The notes beneath the pieces are model-generated. The model saw nothing but the letters and a program-made list of their open reading frames with translations. It was not told the origin of the DNA and did not search any database. From Actinomycetes bacterium (GTDB taxonomy: Bacteria; Actinomycetota; Acidimicrobiia; Acidimicrobiales; Palsa-688), in assembly GCA_021816565.1 (NCBI GenBank), contig JAKAXN010000299.1, positions 1 to 5,883 of the forward strand: a DNA stretch of 5,883 bases, read 5' to 3'. The position numbers and the translations under genes were made by a program. Positions within the stretch are counted from its first letter, which is position 1, and every line of letters begins with the position of its first letter. Shown one piece after another: positions 1-5,849 of the stretch.

Positions 1-74
1 TCGAGGAACCCGGTGGCCCGCACGATCGTGCACGACCCCTGTTCATCCGCTTCCAGAACGACGTCTTCGGCCAT
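1..74 (-). CDS. 5' end of an unidentified minus-strand gene, cut by the window edge
   Basis: Reading the minus strand from an ATG at 74-72 gives an open frame to the edge, beginning MAEDVVLEADEQGSCTIVRA and continuing TGFL. Most third codon positions are G or C, as in the neighbouring genes, and the peptide looks like a normal soluble N-terminus with no signal peptide. There is no Shine-Dalgarno sequence just upstream of the ATG. Instead a -10-like hexamer (TAACCT, minus strand 88-83) lies 8 bases before it, which suggests a leaderless transcript. The gene is divergent from the photolyase, with 81 bases between the start codons. About 25 residues are too few to assign a family, so no function is given. 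The overlapping plus-strand frame is low-complexity and Arg/Ser-rich, as expected for a shadow. Confidence 0.5.
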   Translation of the reverse strand, partial: MAEDVVLEADEQGSCTIVRATGFL

Positions 75-82
75 TGCCCGCA

Positions 83-88
83 AGGTTA
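83..88 (-). promoter_or_regulatory. Possible -10 element of the left-edge gene
   Basis: The minus strand reads TAACCT, which keeps the T-A....T positions of a -10 hexamer. It ends 8 bases before the ATG at 74, so transcription would begin at or beside the start codon. That fits the lack of a ribosome binding site. No good -35 is visible at the usual distance, so this is a weak call. Confidence 0.3.
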
Positions 89-119
89 CACTCCGGCCCT
101 CCGCCGCTCCGAGCCGGGG

Positions 120-149
120 TTGGCGTAGCCGGCGCCGCGGCCCGATACT
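120..149 (+). promoter_or_regulatory. Candidate promoter for a leaderless photolyase mRNA
   Basis: TTGGCG at 120-125 matches four of six positions of the TTGACA -35 consensus. GATACT at 144-149 matches four of six of the TATAAT -10 consensus. The spacer is 18 bases. The -10 ends 6 bases before the GTG at 156, which would place the transcription start on or next to the start codon. The absence of any purine-rich ribosome binding site before this GTG supports the idea. It is inferred from consensus matching only. Confidence 0.4.
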
Positions 150-155
150 CGCCCG

Positions 156-1649
156 GTGCATGCGGCGGAGACGGTCTGGGTACTGGGCGATCAGCTGAAC
201 CGCTCCATAGGGGCCCTCGCGGAGGCGGAGCCGGGCCGCACCAGGGTGCTGATGGTGGAGAGCGAGGCCAAGCTGCGCTCCAAGGCGTTCCACCGGCAGC
301 GGCTGCACCTGGTGCTGGCCGCCATGAGGGCCTTCGCCGACGAGCTGCGCCGGTCCGGCTTCGAGGTGGACTACCGGCGGGCGCCCAGCCTGAGCGCCGG
401 CCTGGAGGAGCACCGGCGACGGTTCAACCCCCCGGCCGTGCGGGCCAGCGAGCCGGCTTCCTGGGACGGCCTGGCCGTGCTGCGCCACCACGGCGTCGAG
501 GTGGTGCGCTCCAATCAGTTCCTCTGCCACTACCAGGACTTCGCCCGGTGGGCGGCGGGGCGCAACCGGCTGCGGATGGAGGACTTCTACCGGTGGCGGC
601 GGGCGGAGACCGGTTACCTGATGGACGGCGACCAGCCGGCGGGCGGGCGGTGGAACTTCGATTCGGAGAACCGCCGGCCGGCCCCCGGGGAGGCCGTGTC
701 GTGGCCGCAACCCCAGGCCACCGGGCTGGACCGGTCGGACCGCGACCTGGTCGACGGCCTGCCGGACCTGGCGGTGGGCGACGCCCCGGCCGGGACGTGG
801 GCCACCACCCGGCGGGCCGCCCTGGCCCGGCTGCGCCACGTGGTCGAGGCGGTGCTCCCCCGCTTCGGGCCCCACCAGGACGTGATGCTCGAGGGGAGCT
901 GGCACCTGGCCCACAGCCTCCTCAGCCCCTACCTCAACCTCGGGCTGCTCCTGCCGGGCGAGGTCTGCGACGCCGTCGACGACGCCTACCGCGCCGGCGG
1001 GGTCCCGATCGCCTCGGCCGAGGGGTTCCTCCGCCAGATCCTGGGGTGGCGGGAGTACGTGTGGGGGGTCTACTGGCTGTGGATGCCCGGGTACCGCTCG
1101 GCCAACCACTTCGGCGCCGGGCGCCCCCTGCCCCCGGCGTTCCGGACCGGGCAGACCTCGATGCGGTGCCTGGCCACGACCCTCGGGTCGGTTCGCAGGC
1201 ACGCCTACGCGCATCACATCCAGAGGCTGATGATCCTGGGCAACCTGGGGCTGCTGGCCGGGATCAGCCCGGCGGAGCTGGTGGAATGGATGTGGGCCAG
1301 CTTCATCGACGGCGCGGAGTGGGTGATGCTGCCCAACGTGATCGGCATGGCCCTCCACGCCGACGGCGGCCGCATGGCCACCAAGCCCTACGCCGCCGGC
1401 GGGGCGTACATCAACCGGATGAGCGACCACTGCCGGGGATGCCGGTACGACCCGAAGAAGCGCACCGGGGAGGTCGCCTGCCCCTACACCACCCTGTACT
1501 GGCACTTCCTCGACACCAACCGGGCGGAACTGGCCCGCAACCACCGGATGCGCCCGGCCGTGCGCAACCTGGAGCGTCTGGGCGACATGGCGGAGGTCCG
1601 GCGCCGGGCCACCGAGGTCCTCGACCGCCTCGACGCCGGAACCCTCTGA
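156..1649 (+). CDS. Iron-sulfur bacterial cryptochrome/photolyase (PhrB type, probable (6-4) photolyase)
   Basis: The 497-residue product has the family's usual length (Agrobacterium PhrB is about 507). Members use FAD and blue light to repair UV pyrimidine dimers, mainly (6-4) photoproducts, in the cytoplasm. The N-terminal alpha/beta antenna domain opens with VWVLGDQLN (residues 7-15). The FAD-binding helical domain contains FGPHQDVM (237-244), a SPYLNLGLL segment just after it, ILGWREYVWG (295-304) and a block with EWVMLPNVIGM (388-398). Four cysteines that would hold a [4Fe-4S] cluster are present: C338, C426, C429 and C442. Their spacing equals that of PhrB (C350, C438, C441, C454) with a constant offset of 12. 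H353-H354 lie where PhrB has the active-site histidines, including the one needed for (6-4) repair. The start is GTG at 156, chosen because the conserved N-terminus begins at once. No Shine-Dalgarno is seen, and a promoter-like sequence ends 6 bases upstream. The gene is convergent with the CYTH-CHAD gene. The family call is firm. Lesion specificity is inferred from the histidines, and a cryptochrome-like photoreceptor role is the alternative. Confidence 0.93.
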   Translation: MHAAETVWVLGDQLNRSIGALAEAEPGRTRVLMVESEAKLRSKAFHRQRLHLVLAAMRAFADELRRSGFEVDYRRAPSLSAGLEEHRRRFNPPAVRASEPASWDGLAVLRHHGVEVVRSNQFLCHYQDFARWAAGRNRLRMEDFYRWRRAETGYLMDGDQPAGGRWNFDSENRRPAPGEAVSWPQPQATGLDRSDRDLVDGLPDLAVGDAPAGTWATTRRAALARLRHVVEAVLPRFGPHQDVMLEGSWHLAHSLLSPYLNLGLLLPGEVCDAVDDAYRAGGVPIASAEGFLRQILGWREYVWGVYWLWMPGYRSANHFGAGRPLPPAFRTGQTSMRCLATTLGSVRRHAYAHHIQRLMILGNLGLLAGISPAELVEWMWASFIDGAEWVMLPNVIGMALHADGGRMATKPYAAGGAYINRMSDHCRGCRYDPKKRTGEVACPYTTLYWHFLDTNRAELARNHRMRPAVRNLERLGDMAEVRRRATEVLDRLDAGTL

Positions 1650-1707
1650 TCAGCCCCACGCGCGCGGGCCGCCGGCCCCGGGCCGGTCAGCCCCATGCGG
1701 GCGGGCC
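1650..1707 (+). repeat. Two 21-base imperfect direct repeats
   Basis: TCAGCCCCACGCGCGCGGGCC (split as 1650-1659 and 1660-1670) recurs at 1687-1707 with two substitutions, so 19 of 21 bases are identical. The copies start 37 bases apart. They fill the gap between the photolyase stop codon and the convergent CYTH-CHAD stop codon, with a small GC hairpin between them. A local duplication is the simplest explanation. Confidence 0.6.
1672..1686. terminator. Small GC hairpin between convergent genes, possible bidirectional terminator
   Basis: CCGGCC (1672-1677) pairs with GGCCGG (1681-1686) across a 3-base loop. It lies 22 bases after the photolyase stop and about 35 bases beyond the CYTH-CHAD stop on the other strand. 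There is no T-tract on either side. Actinobacterial terminators often lack one, but a 6-bp stem is short and arises easily in DNA this GC-rich. Confidence 0.35.
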
Positions 1708-1721
1708 CGGTCAGCGCCGGG

Positions 1722-3290
1722 TCAGCCGAACGAGGCCCGCAGCTTCTTGGTCCCGATGCGGCGCGCCGTCCGACGCCAGCGGGCCGCCGCCACCGCCGCC
1801 GATCCCTCGGCCCGGCCGGCGATGCGCCCGGCCACGAAGCCGGCGCCGGGGCTGATGGAGGGATGGCTGGCCATTTCCCGCAGCCAGGTGACCGCGGCGG
1901 TGGCGTCGTGGACCTCCCCGAGCACGTCCTGCAGGCGCTTGGCCGCCCGGGCCGCCCGGCGGGCCGACCGGCCCACGTAGGGTTCGGCGGCCTCGGCCGC
2001 GTAGCGGAGCCGCTTGGCCCGGATCCGGAGCTGGTGCAGCTCCTCGGGGTGGGGCCGGGCCGGCATGTCCGCCACGCTCGTGGTGACCCGCTTCCAGCGC
2101 TGGCGCACCAGGTCCTGGAGGGTGCGGCCGGCGGGCAGGCTGGCGGGGTCGTCGTGCACATGGCTGAACAGCGGCGGGTTCGAGGCGGCCGCGCCCAGGC
2201 GATCCAGCAGGTCGCTGTAGGCGGTGCCGGCCATGAAGGCGGCCAGCTCGCGCATGGCCAGGGCCCGGTCGGCGGACACCAGGTGGACCAGCTCCTCCAC
2301 CCCCGCGGCGTCCTCGGCATCGGTGTGGGCCCGGATGCGCTCGAGCAGCACGTCGGCGTCGCGGGCCCGGCCCAGGGCCTGGCCGAGGGTCCGCAGATCC
2401 CCCCGGACGTGGCCCACCCACACCGGGTCGAGGAGAGGGTCGAGGGTGCGCAGGTGCGAGCGCACCCTCCGGGTGGCCACCCGGGCCCGGTGCACCAGCT
2501 CCACGTCGGCGGTACCGTCGTCCTCGAAGACCCGCCTCAACTCGAGGTCGCACTCGATCAGGACGTGCAGGTCGGCTGACAGGATGTGACGGGCCACCTC
2601 CGACATGGGAGCGGACCGGGCCGGGCGGGTGGCCGGGGCGGCCGGCCGGTCAGCCAGCCCCAGCGCCGCACCCAGCTTCGAGCCGCCGCCGGGACCGGCC
2701 CCGGCGTCGCGCATCAGCGAGATCACCGAGTCCACCTGCCCGTCGGGAGCCTCCACGCCCGAGGCCAGCTCGAGCTCGATCTGACGGAAGCGGCGACCGG
2801 CGGTCGGTCCCGACGCCACCTCCACCAGGTCGTCGTCGACCTCCGCCCACGGCCGGTCGCCGTCGGGCTCCTGGAGCAGCAGCCGGCGGCGGGTGGCGTG
2901 CAGCTCGGCCACCTGCGCCAGCGGGGCCCGGCGCACCACCCCGGCGAGTATCCGCCGGACCGGATCGGGGACCGACCCGATCGGGCCCTCCCAGGTGAGC
3001 TCCGAGCGCGAAGACGGGGCCGACCCGGCGGCGTTGCCGTCGGGGTGGTCCCCCTCGGGCAGCTTGAGGGTCCACTTGCCCGCCGCCCCGTCGGACCCGG
3101 CGGGCAGGCGGTGCCGCAGGGTGATGCCGCAGTCCCACAGCCGGTGGTCAGCGGTGTCGAAATAGGCGGTGCGGTGCTCGACCTCGGGGAGGCGGACGGT
3201 GCGGCCCACCACGGGCCGCAGGTCCGGCGGGTCGAACTCCGCATCGACGTCGAACTTGAACTCCCGCTCCGTCTCGACGGCGACGCTCAT
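1722..3290 (-). CDS. CYTH-CHAD fusion protein (triphosphate/polyphosphate-binding)
   Basis: The 522-residue protein joins two domains. The CYTH domain (about 5-210) is a tunnel fold that binds or hydrolyses triphosphate-containing substrates. It starts with the signature ExExK (E8, E10, K12), then AYFDTADHRLW (42-52), LRHRL (58-62), KWTLKLPEG (72-80), RRRLLLQ (134-140), a DDDLVEV acidic strand (152-158) and IELEL (171-175). The basic and acidic residues expected in the tunnel are therefore present. The CHAD domain (about 228-515) is helical and rich in conserved His and basic residues, and is known to bind polyphosphate. It shows VHRARVATRRVRSHLRTL (266-283), a LGQALGRARDADVLLERI segment (302-319), ELHQLRIRAKRLRYAAE (417-433) and LQDVLGEVHDATAA (453-466), the two-repeat layout usual for CHAD. 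No signal peptide or membrane segment is seen, so it is cytoplasmic. The ATG at 3290 follows a partial ribosome binding site (AGGT, 5 bases upstream). The gene is convergent with the photolyase and divergent from the dehydrogenase, so it is probably monocistronic. Family assignment is firm. Whether it is a triphosphatase or a polyphosphate-granule binding protein cannot be read from the sequence. Confidence 0.93.
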   Translation of the reverse strand: MSVAVETEREFKFDVDAEFDPPDLRPVVGRTVRLPEVEHRTAYFDTADHRLWDCGITLRHRLPAGSDGAAGKWTLKLPEGDHPDGNAAGSAPSSRSELTWEGPIGSVPDPVRRILAGVVRRAPLAQVAELHATRRRLLLQEPDGDRPWAEVDDDLVEVASGPTAGRRFRQIELELASGVEAPDGQVDSVISLMRDAGAGPGGGSKLGAALGLADRPAAPATRPARSAPMSEVARHILSADLHVLIECDLELRRVFEDDGTADVELVHRARVATRRVRSHLRTLDPLLDPVWVGHVRGDLRTLGQALGRARDADVLLERIRAHTDAEDAAGVEELVHLVSADRALAMRELAAFMAGTAYSDLLDRLGAAASNPPLFSHVHDDPASLPAGRTLQDLVRQRWKRVTTSVADMPARPHPEELHQLRIRAKRLRYAAEAAEPYVGRSARRAARAAKRLQDVLGEVHDATAAVTWLREMASHPSISPGAGFVAGRIAGRAEGSAAVAAARWRRTARRIGTKKLRASFG

Positions 3291-3427
3291 GTCTGACCTG
3301 TACCCATCGGCGTCACCGTAGCCCTGCCCGGGGCGGCCCGTTTACCCCCCTGGACCTATGGGCAGTAACCGGGCCGGGCGCGACTGCGTCGGGGCGGATG
3401 CCACCAGGCGGACGGGAGGAACAAGCG
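3291..3427. other. Divergent intergenic region with the start signals of two genes
   Basis: This 137-base spacer separates the start codons of the CYTH-CHAD gene (leftward) and the dehydrogenase (rightward), so it should hold both promoters. No strong consensus promoter stands out. On the plus strand TTTACC (3341-3346) is a four-of-six -35 match, but the best following -10 candidate (TAACCG, 3366-3371) is poor and the 19-base spacer is long. I see no clear operator-like inverted repeat. Confidence 0.35.
3414..3420 (+). promoter_or_regulatory. Ribosome binding site that fixes the dehydrogenase start at 3428
   Basis: GGGAGGA lies 7 bases before the GTG at 3428, ideal Shine-Dalgarno spacing. 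An in-frame ATG at 3398 lies upstream of this site and would make the ribosome binding site part of the coding region, adding ten residues (MPPGGREEQA) not expected in the family. The GTG is therefore preferred. Confidence 0.8.
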
Positions 3428-4567
3428 GTGAAGGCACTGGTCTACAGAGGGCCGCACTCGGTCAGCGTGGAGGACGTCGACGAGGCGCGCATCGAAGACG
3501 CCAATGACGCGGTCGTGCGCATCACCAGCACGAACATCTGCGGGTCCGACCTCCACATGTACGAGGGTCGCACCACCGTGGAGGACGGCAAGGTCCTCGG
3601 CCACGAGAACATGGGCGTCGTCGAGGCGGTCGGGCCCGGGGTCACCAGGATCAAGGTCGGGGACCGGGTGTCGGTGCCGTTCAACATCGCGTGCGGTTCC
3701 TGCGACAACTGCGTGAAGGGCTGGACCTCGTTCTGCCTGCGCACCAACCCGACCGAGGGAGTCGACGGGGCGGCCTACGGCTACGCCAACATGGGCCCCT
3801 ACCGGGGCGGCCAGGCGGAGCAGCTGAGGGTTCCCTTCGCGGACTTCAACCTGCTGCAGCTGCCCCCCGGCGACGAGCACGAGATGGACTTCACCATGCT
3901 GTCGGACATCTTCCCGACGGCGTTCCACGGCTGCGAGCTGGCCGACGTACGCCCCGGGCACACGGTGGCGGTGTTCGGCGCCGGCCCGGTGGGCCTGCTG
4001 GCCGCCCACAGCGCCGTTCTGCGGGGGGCGTCGAGGGTGTTCCTCGTGGACTTCCACCAGGACCGCCTGCGCCTCGGACAGGAGTTCGGTGCCGAGCCCA
4101 TCGACTTCTCGGCCGGGGATCCGGTGGAGCAGATCCTCGACGCCAACGGCGACATGGTGGACCGCGGCGTCGAGGCCGTCGGATACCAGGCCCACGACCC
4201 GACCGGGGAGGAACACCCGGAGCTGGTGCTGGACAACCTGGTCAAGGTGGTGCGCACCACCGGGGCCATCGGGGTGGTCGGGGTGTACATGCCCCAGGAC
4301 GAGGGGGCGGCCAACGAGAACGCCAAGCAGGGCCGGGTGGCGTTCGACTACGGGACGTTCTTCACCAAGGGCCAGCGCATGGGCACCGGGCAGTGCCCGG
4401 TCAAGAGGTACAACCGGGAGCTGAGGGACATGATCATCGCCGGCCGGGCCCGGCCGGGAGCCATCGTCTCGCAGGAACTGGGCCTCGAGGAGGCGCCCGA
4501 CGCCTACAAGCGCTTCGACGAGCGCCAGGACGGCTGGACGAAGGTGGTCCTGCACCCCGCCGCATGA
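3428..4567 (+). CDS. Zinc-dependent dehydrogenase, glutathione-independent formaldehyde dehydrogenase-like
   Basis: The 379-residue product is a medium-chain zinc dehydrogenase that should oxidise an aldehyde or alcohol with NAD in the cytoplasm. Catalytic zinc ligands are C38 (ICGSD), H59 with E60 (GHENMG) and D160 (LSDIFPTAFHG). Structural zinc ligands are C89, C92, C95 and C103. These match Pseudomonas putida formaldehyde dehydrogenase (C46, H67, D169; C97, C100, C103, C111) with a near-constant offset. The Rossmann motif is VFGAGPVG (182-189), and D208 at the end of the second strand favours NAD over NADP. The segment GVEAVGYQAHD (247-257), with the following insertion, and the C-terminal GTGQCPVKRYNREL (319-332) are typical of the formaldehyde dehydrogenase branch rather than classical alcohol dehydrogenases. 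It is about 20 residues shorter than the P. putida enzyme. GTG start with a strong ribosome binding site. A perfect 14-bp hairpin begins 4 bases after the stop, and an enolase-superfamily gene follows on the same strand. Family and branch are firm. Formaldehyde as the real substrate is uncertain, since many relatives act on other alcohols or aldehydes. Confidence 0.88.
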   Translation: MKALVYRGPHSVSVEDVDEARIEDANDAVVRITSTNICGSDLHMYEGRTTVEDGKVLGHENMGVVEAVGPGVTRIKVGDRVSVPFNIACGSCDNCVKGWTSFCLRTNPTEGVDGAAYGYANMGPYRGGQAEQLRVPFADFNLLQLPPGDEHEMDFTMLSDIFPTAFHGCELADVRPGHTVAVFGAGPVGLLAAHSAVLRGASRVFLVDFHQDRLRLGQEFGAEPIDFSAGDPVEQILDANGDMVDRGVEAVGYQAHDPTGEEHPELVLDNLVKVVRTTGAIGVVGVYMPQDEGAANENAKQGRVAFDYGTFFTKGQRMGTGQCPVKRYNRELRDMIIAGRARPGAIVSQELGLEEAPDAYKRFDERQDGWTKVVLHPAA

Positions 4568-4570
4568 CCT

Positions 4571-4602
4571 GAGCGCCCCGGGCCCGCCGGCCCGGGGCGC
4601 TC
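4571..4602 (+). terminator. Perfect 14-bp hairpin, probable terminator of the dehydrogenase gene
   Basis: GAGCGCCCCGGGCC (4571-4584) pairs perfectly with GGCCCGGGGCGCTC (4589-4602) around a 4-base loop (CGCC). It starts 4 bases after the stop codon. No U-tract follows directly, although a TTT lies at 4617-4619. Strong GC stems without U-tracts are common terminators in high-GC actinobacteria. A second copy of the right arm core (GCCCGGGGCG, 4607-4616) could pair with the same left arm and place the TTT right after the stem. Confidence 0.75.
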
Positions 4603-4649
4603 GGTCGCCCGGGGCGTTTGGCCGGCCCGGGCCCGGGTACCGGGCAGGT

Positions 4650-5768
4650 ATGCGAGGAGCCGGCACGGACTGCCCCATCGAATCGGTACATGCCCGGGTC
4701 TACAAGGTGCCGACCGACCAGCCGGAGGCGGACGGCACCCTGAGCTGGTCCGAGACGACCGTCGTGGTGGCGCTCGTGACCGCCGGGGGCCACACCGGCA
4801 CCGGCTGGACCTACGGATCCGAGGCCTGCCACACCCTCATCACCAAGAAGCTGGCGAGCGTGGTGACCGGTCTGGATCCGATGGCCGTCGGGGCCGCCAA
4901 CGAGGCCATGGTCCGCCAGTGCCGCAACCTGGGCCGCCCGGGCGTGGGCGCCGACGCCGTCTCGGCCGTGGACGTGGCCCTGTGGGATCTCAAAGCCCGC
5001 CTCCTCGGGATGTCGGTGTCGCGCCTGCTGGGCCGCCACCGGCACCGGGTGCCGATCTACGGCAGCGGCGGCTTCACCACCTACGACGACACCACCACCC
5101 GCAAGCAGGCGGAGCACTGGGTGAAGGACCTGGGAGCGGGCGCCTGCAAGATCAAGATCGGCGAGTCATGGGGCCGCTGCGTGGAGCGCGACCTCAGCCG
5201 GATCCGGCTGCTGCGCAAAGTGGTCGGCGACCGGGTGGGGGTCATGGTGGACGCCAACGGGGCCTACACCCGAAAGCAGGCCGTCCGGGTGGGGCGGGCC
5301 ATGTTCGACGAGTCGGGGGTCGAGTGGTTCGAGGAGCCGGTCTCCTCCGACGACCTGGACGGCCTGCGGGAGGTGCGCGACCAGGTCCCGGCTGACGTGA
5401 CGGCCGGCGAGTACGGCTACCACCTGCAGTACTTCGCCCCCATGATCGCAGCCGGGGCCGTCGACTGCCTGCAGATGGATGCCACCCGGTGCTGCGGCTA
5501 CACCGGCTGGCTGGCGGCGGCGTCGCTGGCCGCGGCCCACAGCCTGGAGGTGTCGGCCCACTGCGGCCCGAACATCCACGCCCCGGTGGCGGCCGCCGTG
5601 GCCAACCTGCGCCACGTCGAGTACTTCCACGACCACGCCCGCCTGGACCCCCTCCTCTTCGACGGGATCCCCCCGGTGGAGGCGGGGGCCCTGCTCGTCG
5701 ACGACACCGTCGAGGGCCACGGCATGACCCTGCGGGGGGCCGATGCGGAGCGCTACCGGGCCGGCTAG
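4650..5768 (+). CDS. Mandelate racemase/muconate lactonizing-type enolase-superfamily enzyme
   Basis: The 372-residue protein has the N-terminal capping domain (about 10-130) and the C-terminal barrel (about 135-350) of the enolase superfamily. These enzymes remove a proton next to a carboxylate with Mg2+ assistance, giving racemisation or acid-sugar dehydration. Residues aligning with mandelate racemase are all present: K167 and K169 (KIK), metal ligands D201 (VDANGAY), E228 (WFEEP) and E254 (TAGEYG), the Asp-His dyad D277 (MDATR) and H304 (SAHCGP), and E324 (VEYF). The offsets from K164, K166, D195, E221, E247, D270, H297 and E317 are small and near constant, so the enzyme is probably active and belongs to the mandelate racemase subgroup. 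The N-terminal stretch YKVPTDQPEADGTLSW (18-33) is a substrate-capping loop region. The ATG at 4650 is the only reasonable start. There is no good Shine-Dalgarno, as only AGG sits one base before it. Upstream is the terminator of the dehydrogenase; downstream is a same-strand gene 81 bases on. The substrate is unknown; an acid-sugar dehydratase role is a guess from the catabolic-looking context. Confidence 0.9.
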   Translation: MRGAGTDCPIESVHARVYKVPTDQPEADGTLSWSETTVVVALVTAGGHTGTGWTYGSEACHTLITKKLASVVTGLDPMAVGAANEAMVRQCRNLGRPGVGADAVSAVDVALWDLKARLLGMSVSRLLGRHRHRVPIYGSGGFTTYDDTTTRKQAEHWVKDLGAGACKIKIGESWGRCVERDLSRIRLLRKVVGDRVGVMVDANGAYTRKQAVRVGRAMFDESGVEWFEEPVSSDDLDGLREVRDQVPADVTAGEYGYHLQYFAPMIAAGAVDCLQMDATRCCGYTGWLAAASLAAAHSLEVSAHCGPNIHAPVAAAVANLRHVEYFHDHARLDPLLFDGIPPVEAGALLVDDTVEGHGMTLRGADAERYRAG

Positions 5769-5770
5769 GC

Positions 5771-5817
5771 GGGGGTTCCGGCGCGCGCGGCGGGGGTATT
5801 AGAAGGAGCGAACCCCC
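5771..5817 (+). promoter_or_regulatory. 8-bp inverted repeat enclosing a ribosome binding site
   Basis: GGGGGTTC (5771-5778) is the exact reverse complement of GAACCCCC (5810-5817), with 31 bases between. The right arm ends immediately before an ATG at 5818, and AAGGAG (5803-5808) lies inside the loop at normal spacing from that ATG. In RNA the stem could affect translation or act as a weak terminator of the preceding gene. The long loop makes it modest evidence. Confidence 0.35.
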
Positions 5818-5849
5818 ATGACATCAACCGGACAAGACGGGAGGAACCG

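Noticed and set aside
74..1855. Long 593-residue plus-strand frame overlapping the photolyase
   Set aside because: It is a Pro/Gly/Arg/Ala-rich low-complexity translation typical of an out-of-frame reading of GC-rich coding DNA. The photolyase frame carries all family motifs.
1695..2579. Plus-strand frames opposite the CYTH-CHAD gene (also 2586-3296)
   Set aside because: They are antisense shadows without motifs. The CYTH and CHAD signatures are unambiguous on the minus strand.
3398..3427. Upstream ATG start for the dehydrogenase
   Set aside because: The strong ribosome binding site at 3414-3420 points to GTG 3428, where the conserved N-terminus KALVYRGP begins.
3356..4678. Long 440-residue minus-strand frame opposite the dehydrogenase
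   Set aside because: It mirrors the codon structure of the dehydrogenase on the other strand, is rich in His/Val/Gly/Leu with no recognisable domain, and runs through the terminator hairpin.
4434..5117. Minus-strand frame opposite the end of the dehydrogenase and the start of the enolase-family gene
   Set aside because: It spans two real genes and their terminator, and is low-complexity with no domain signature.
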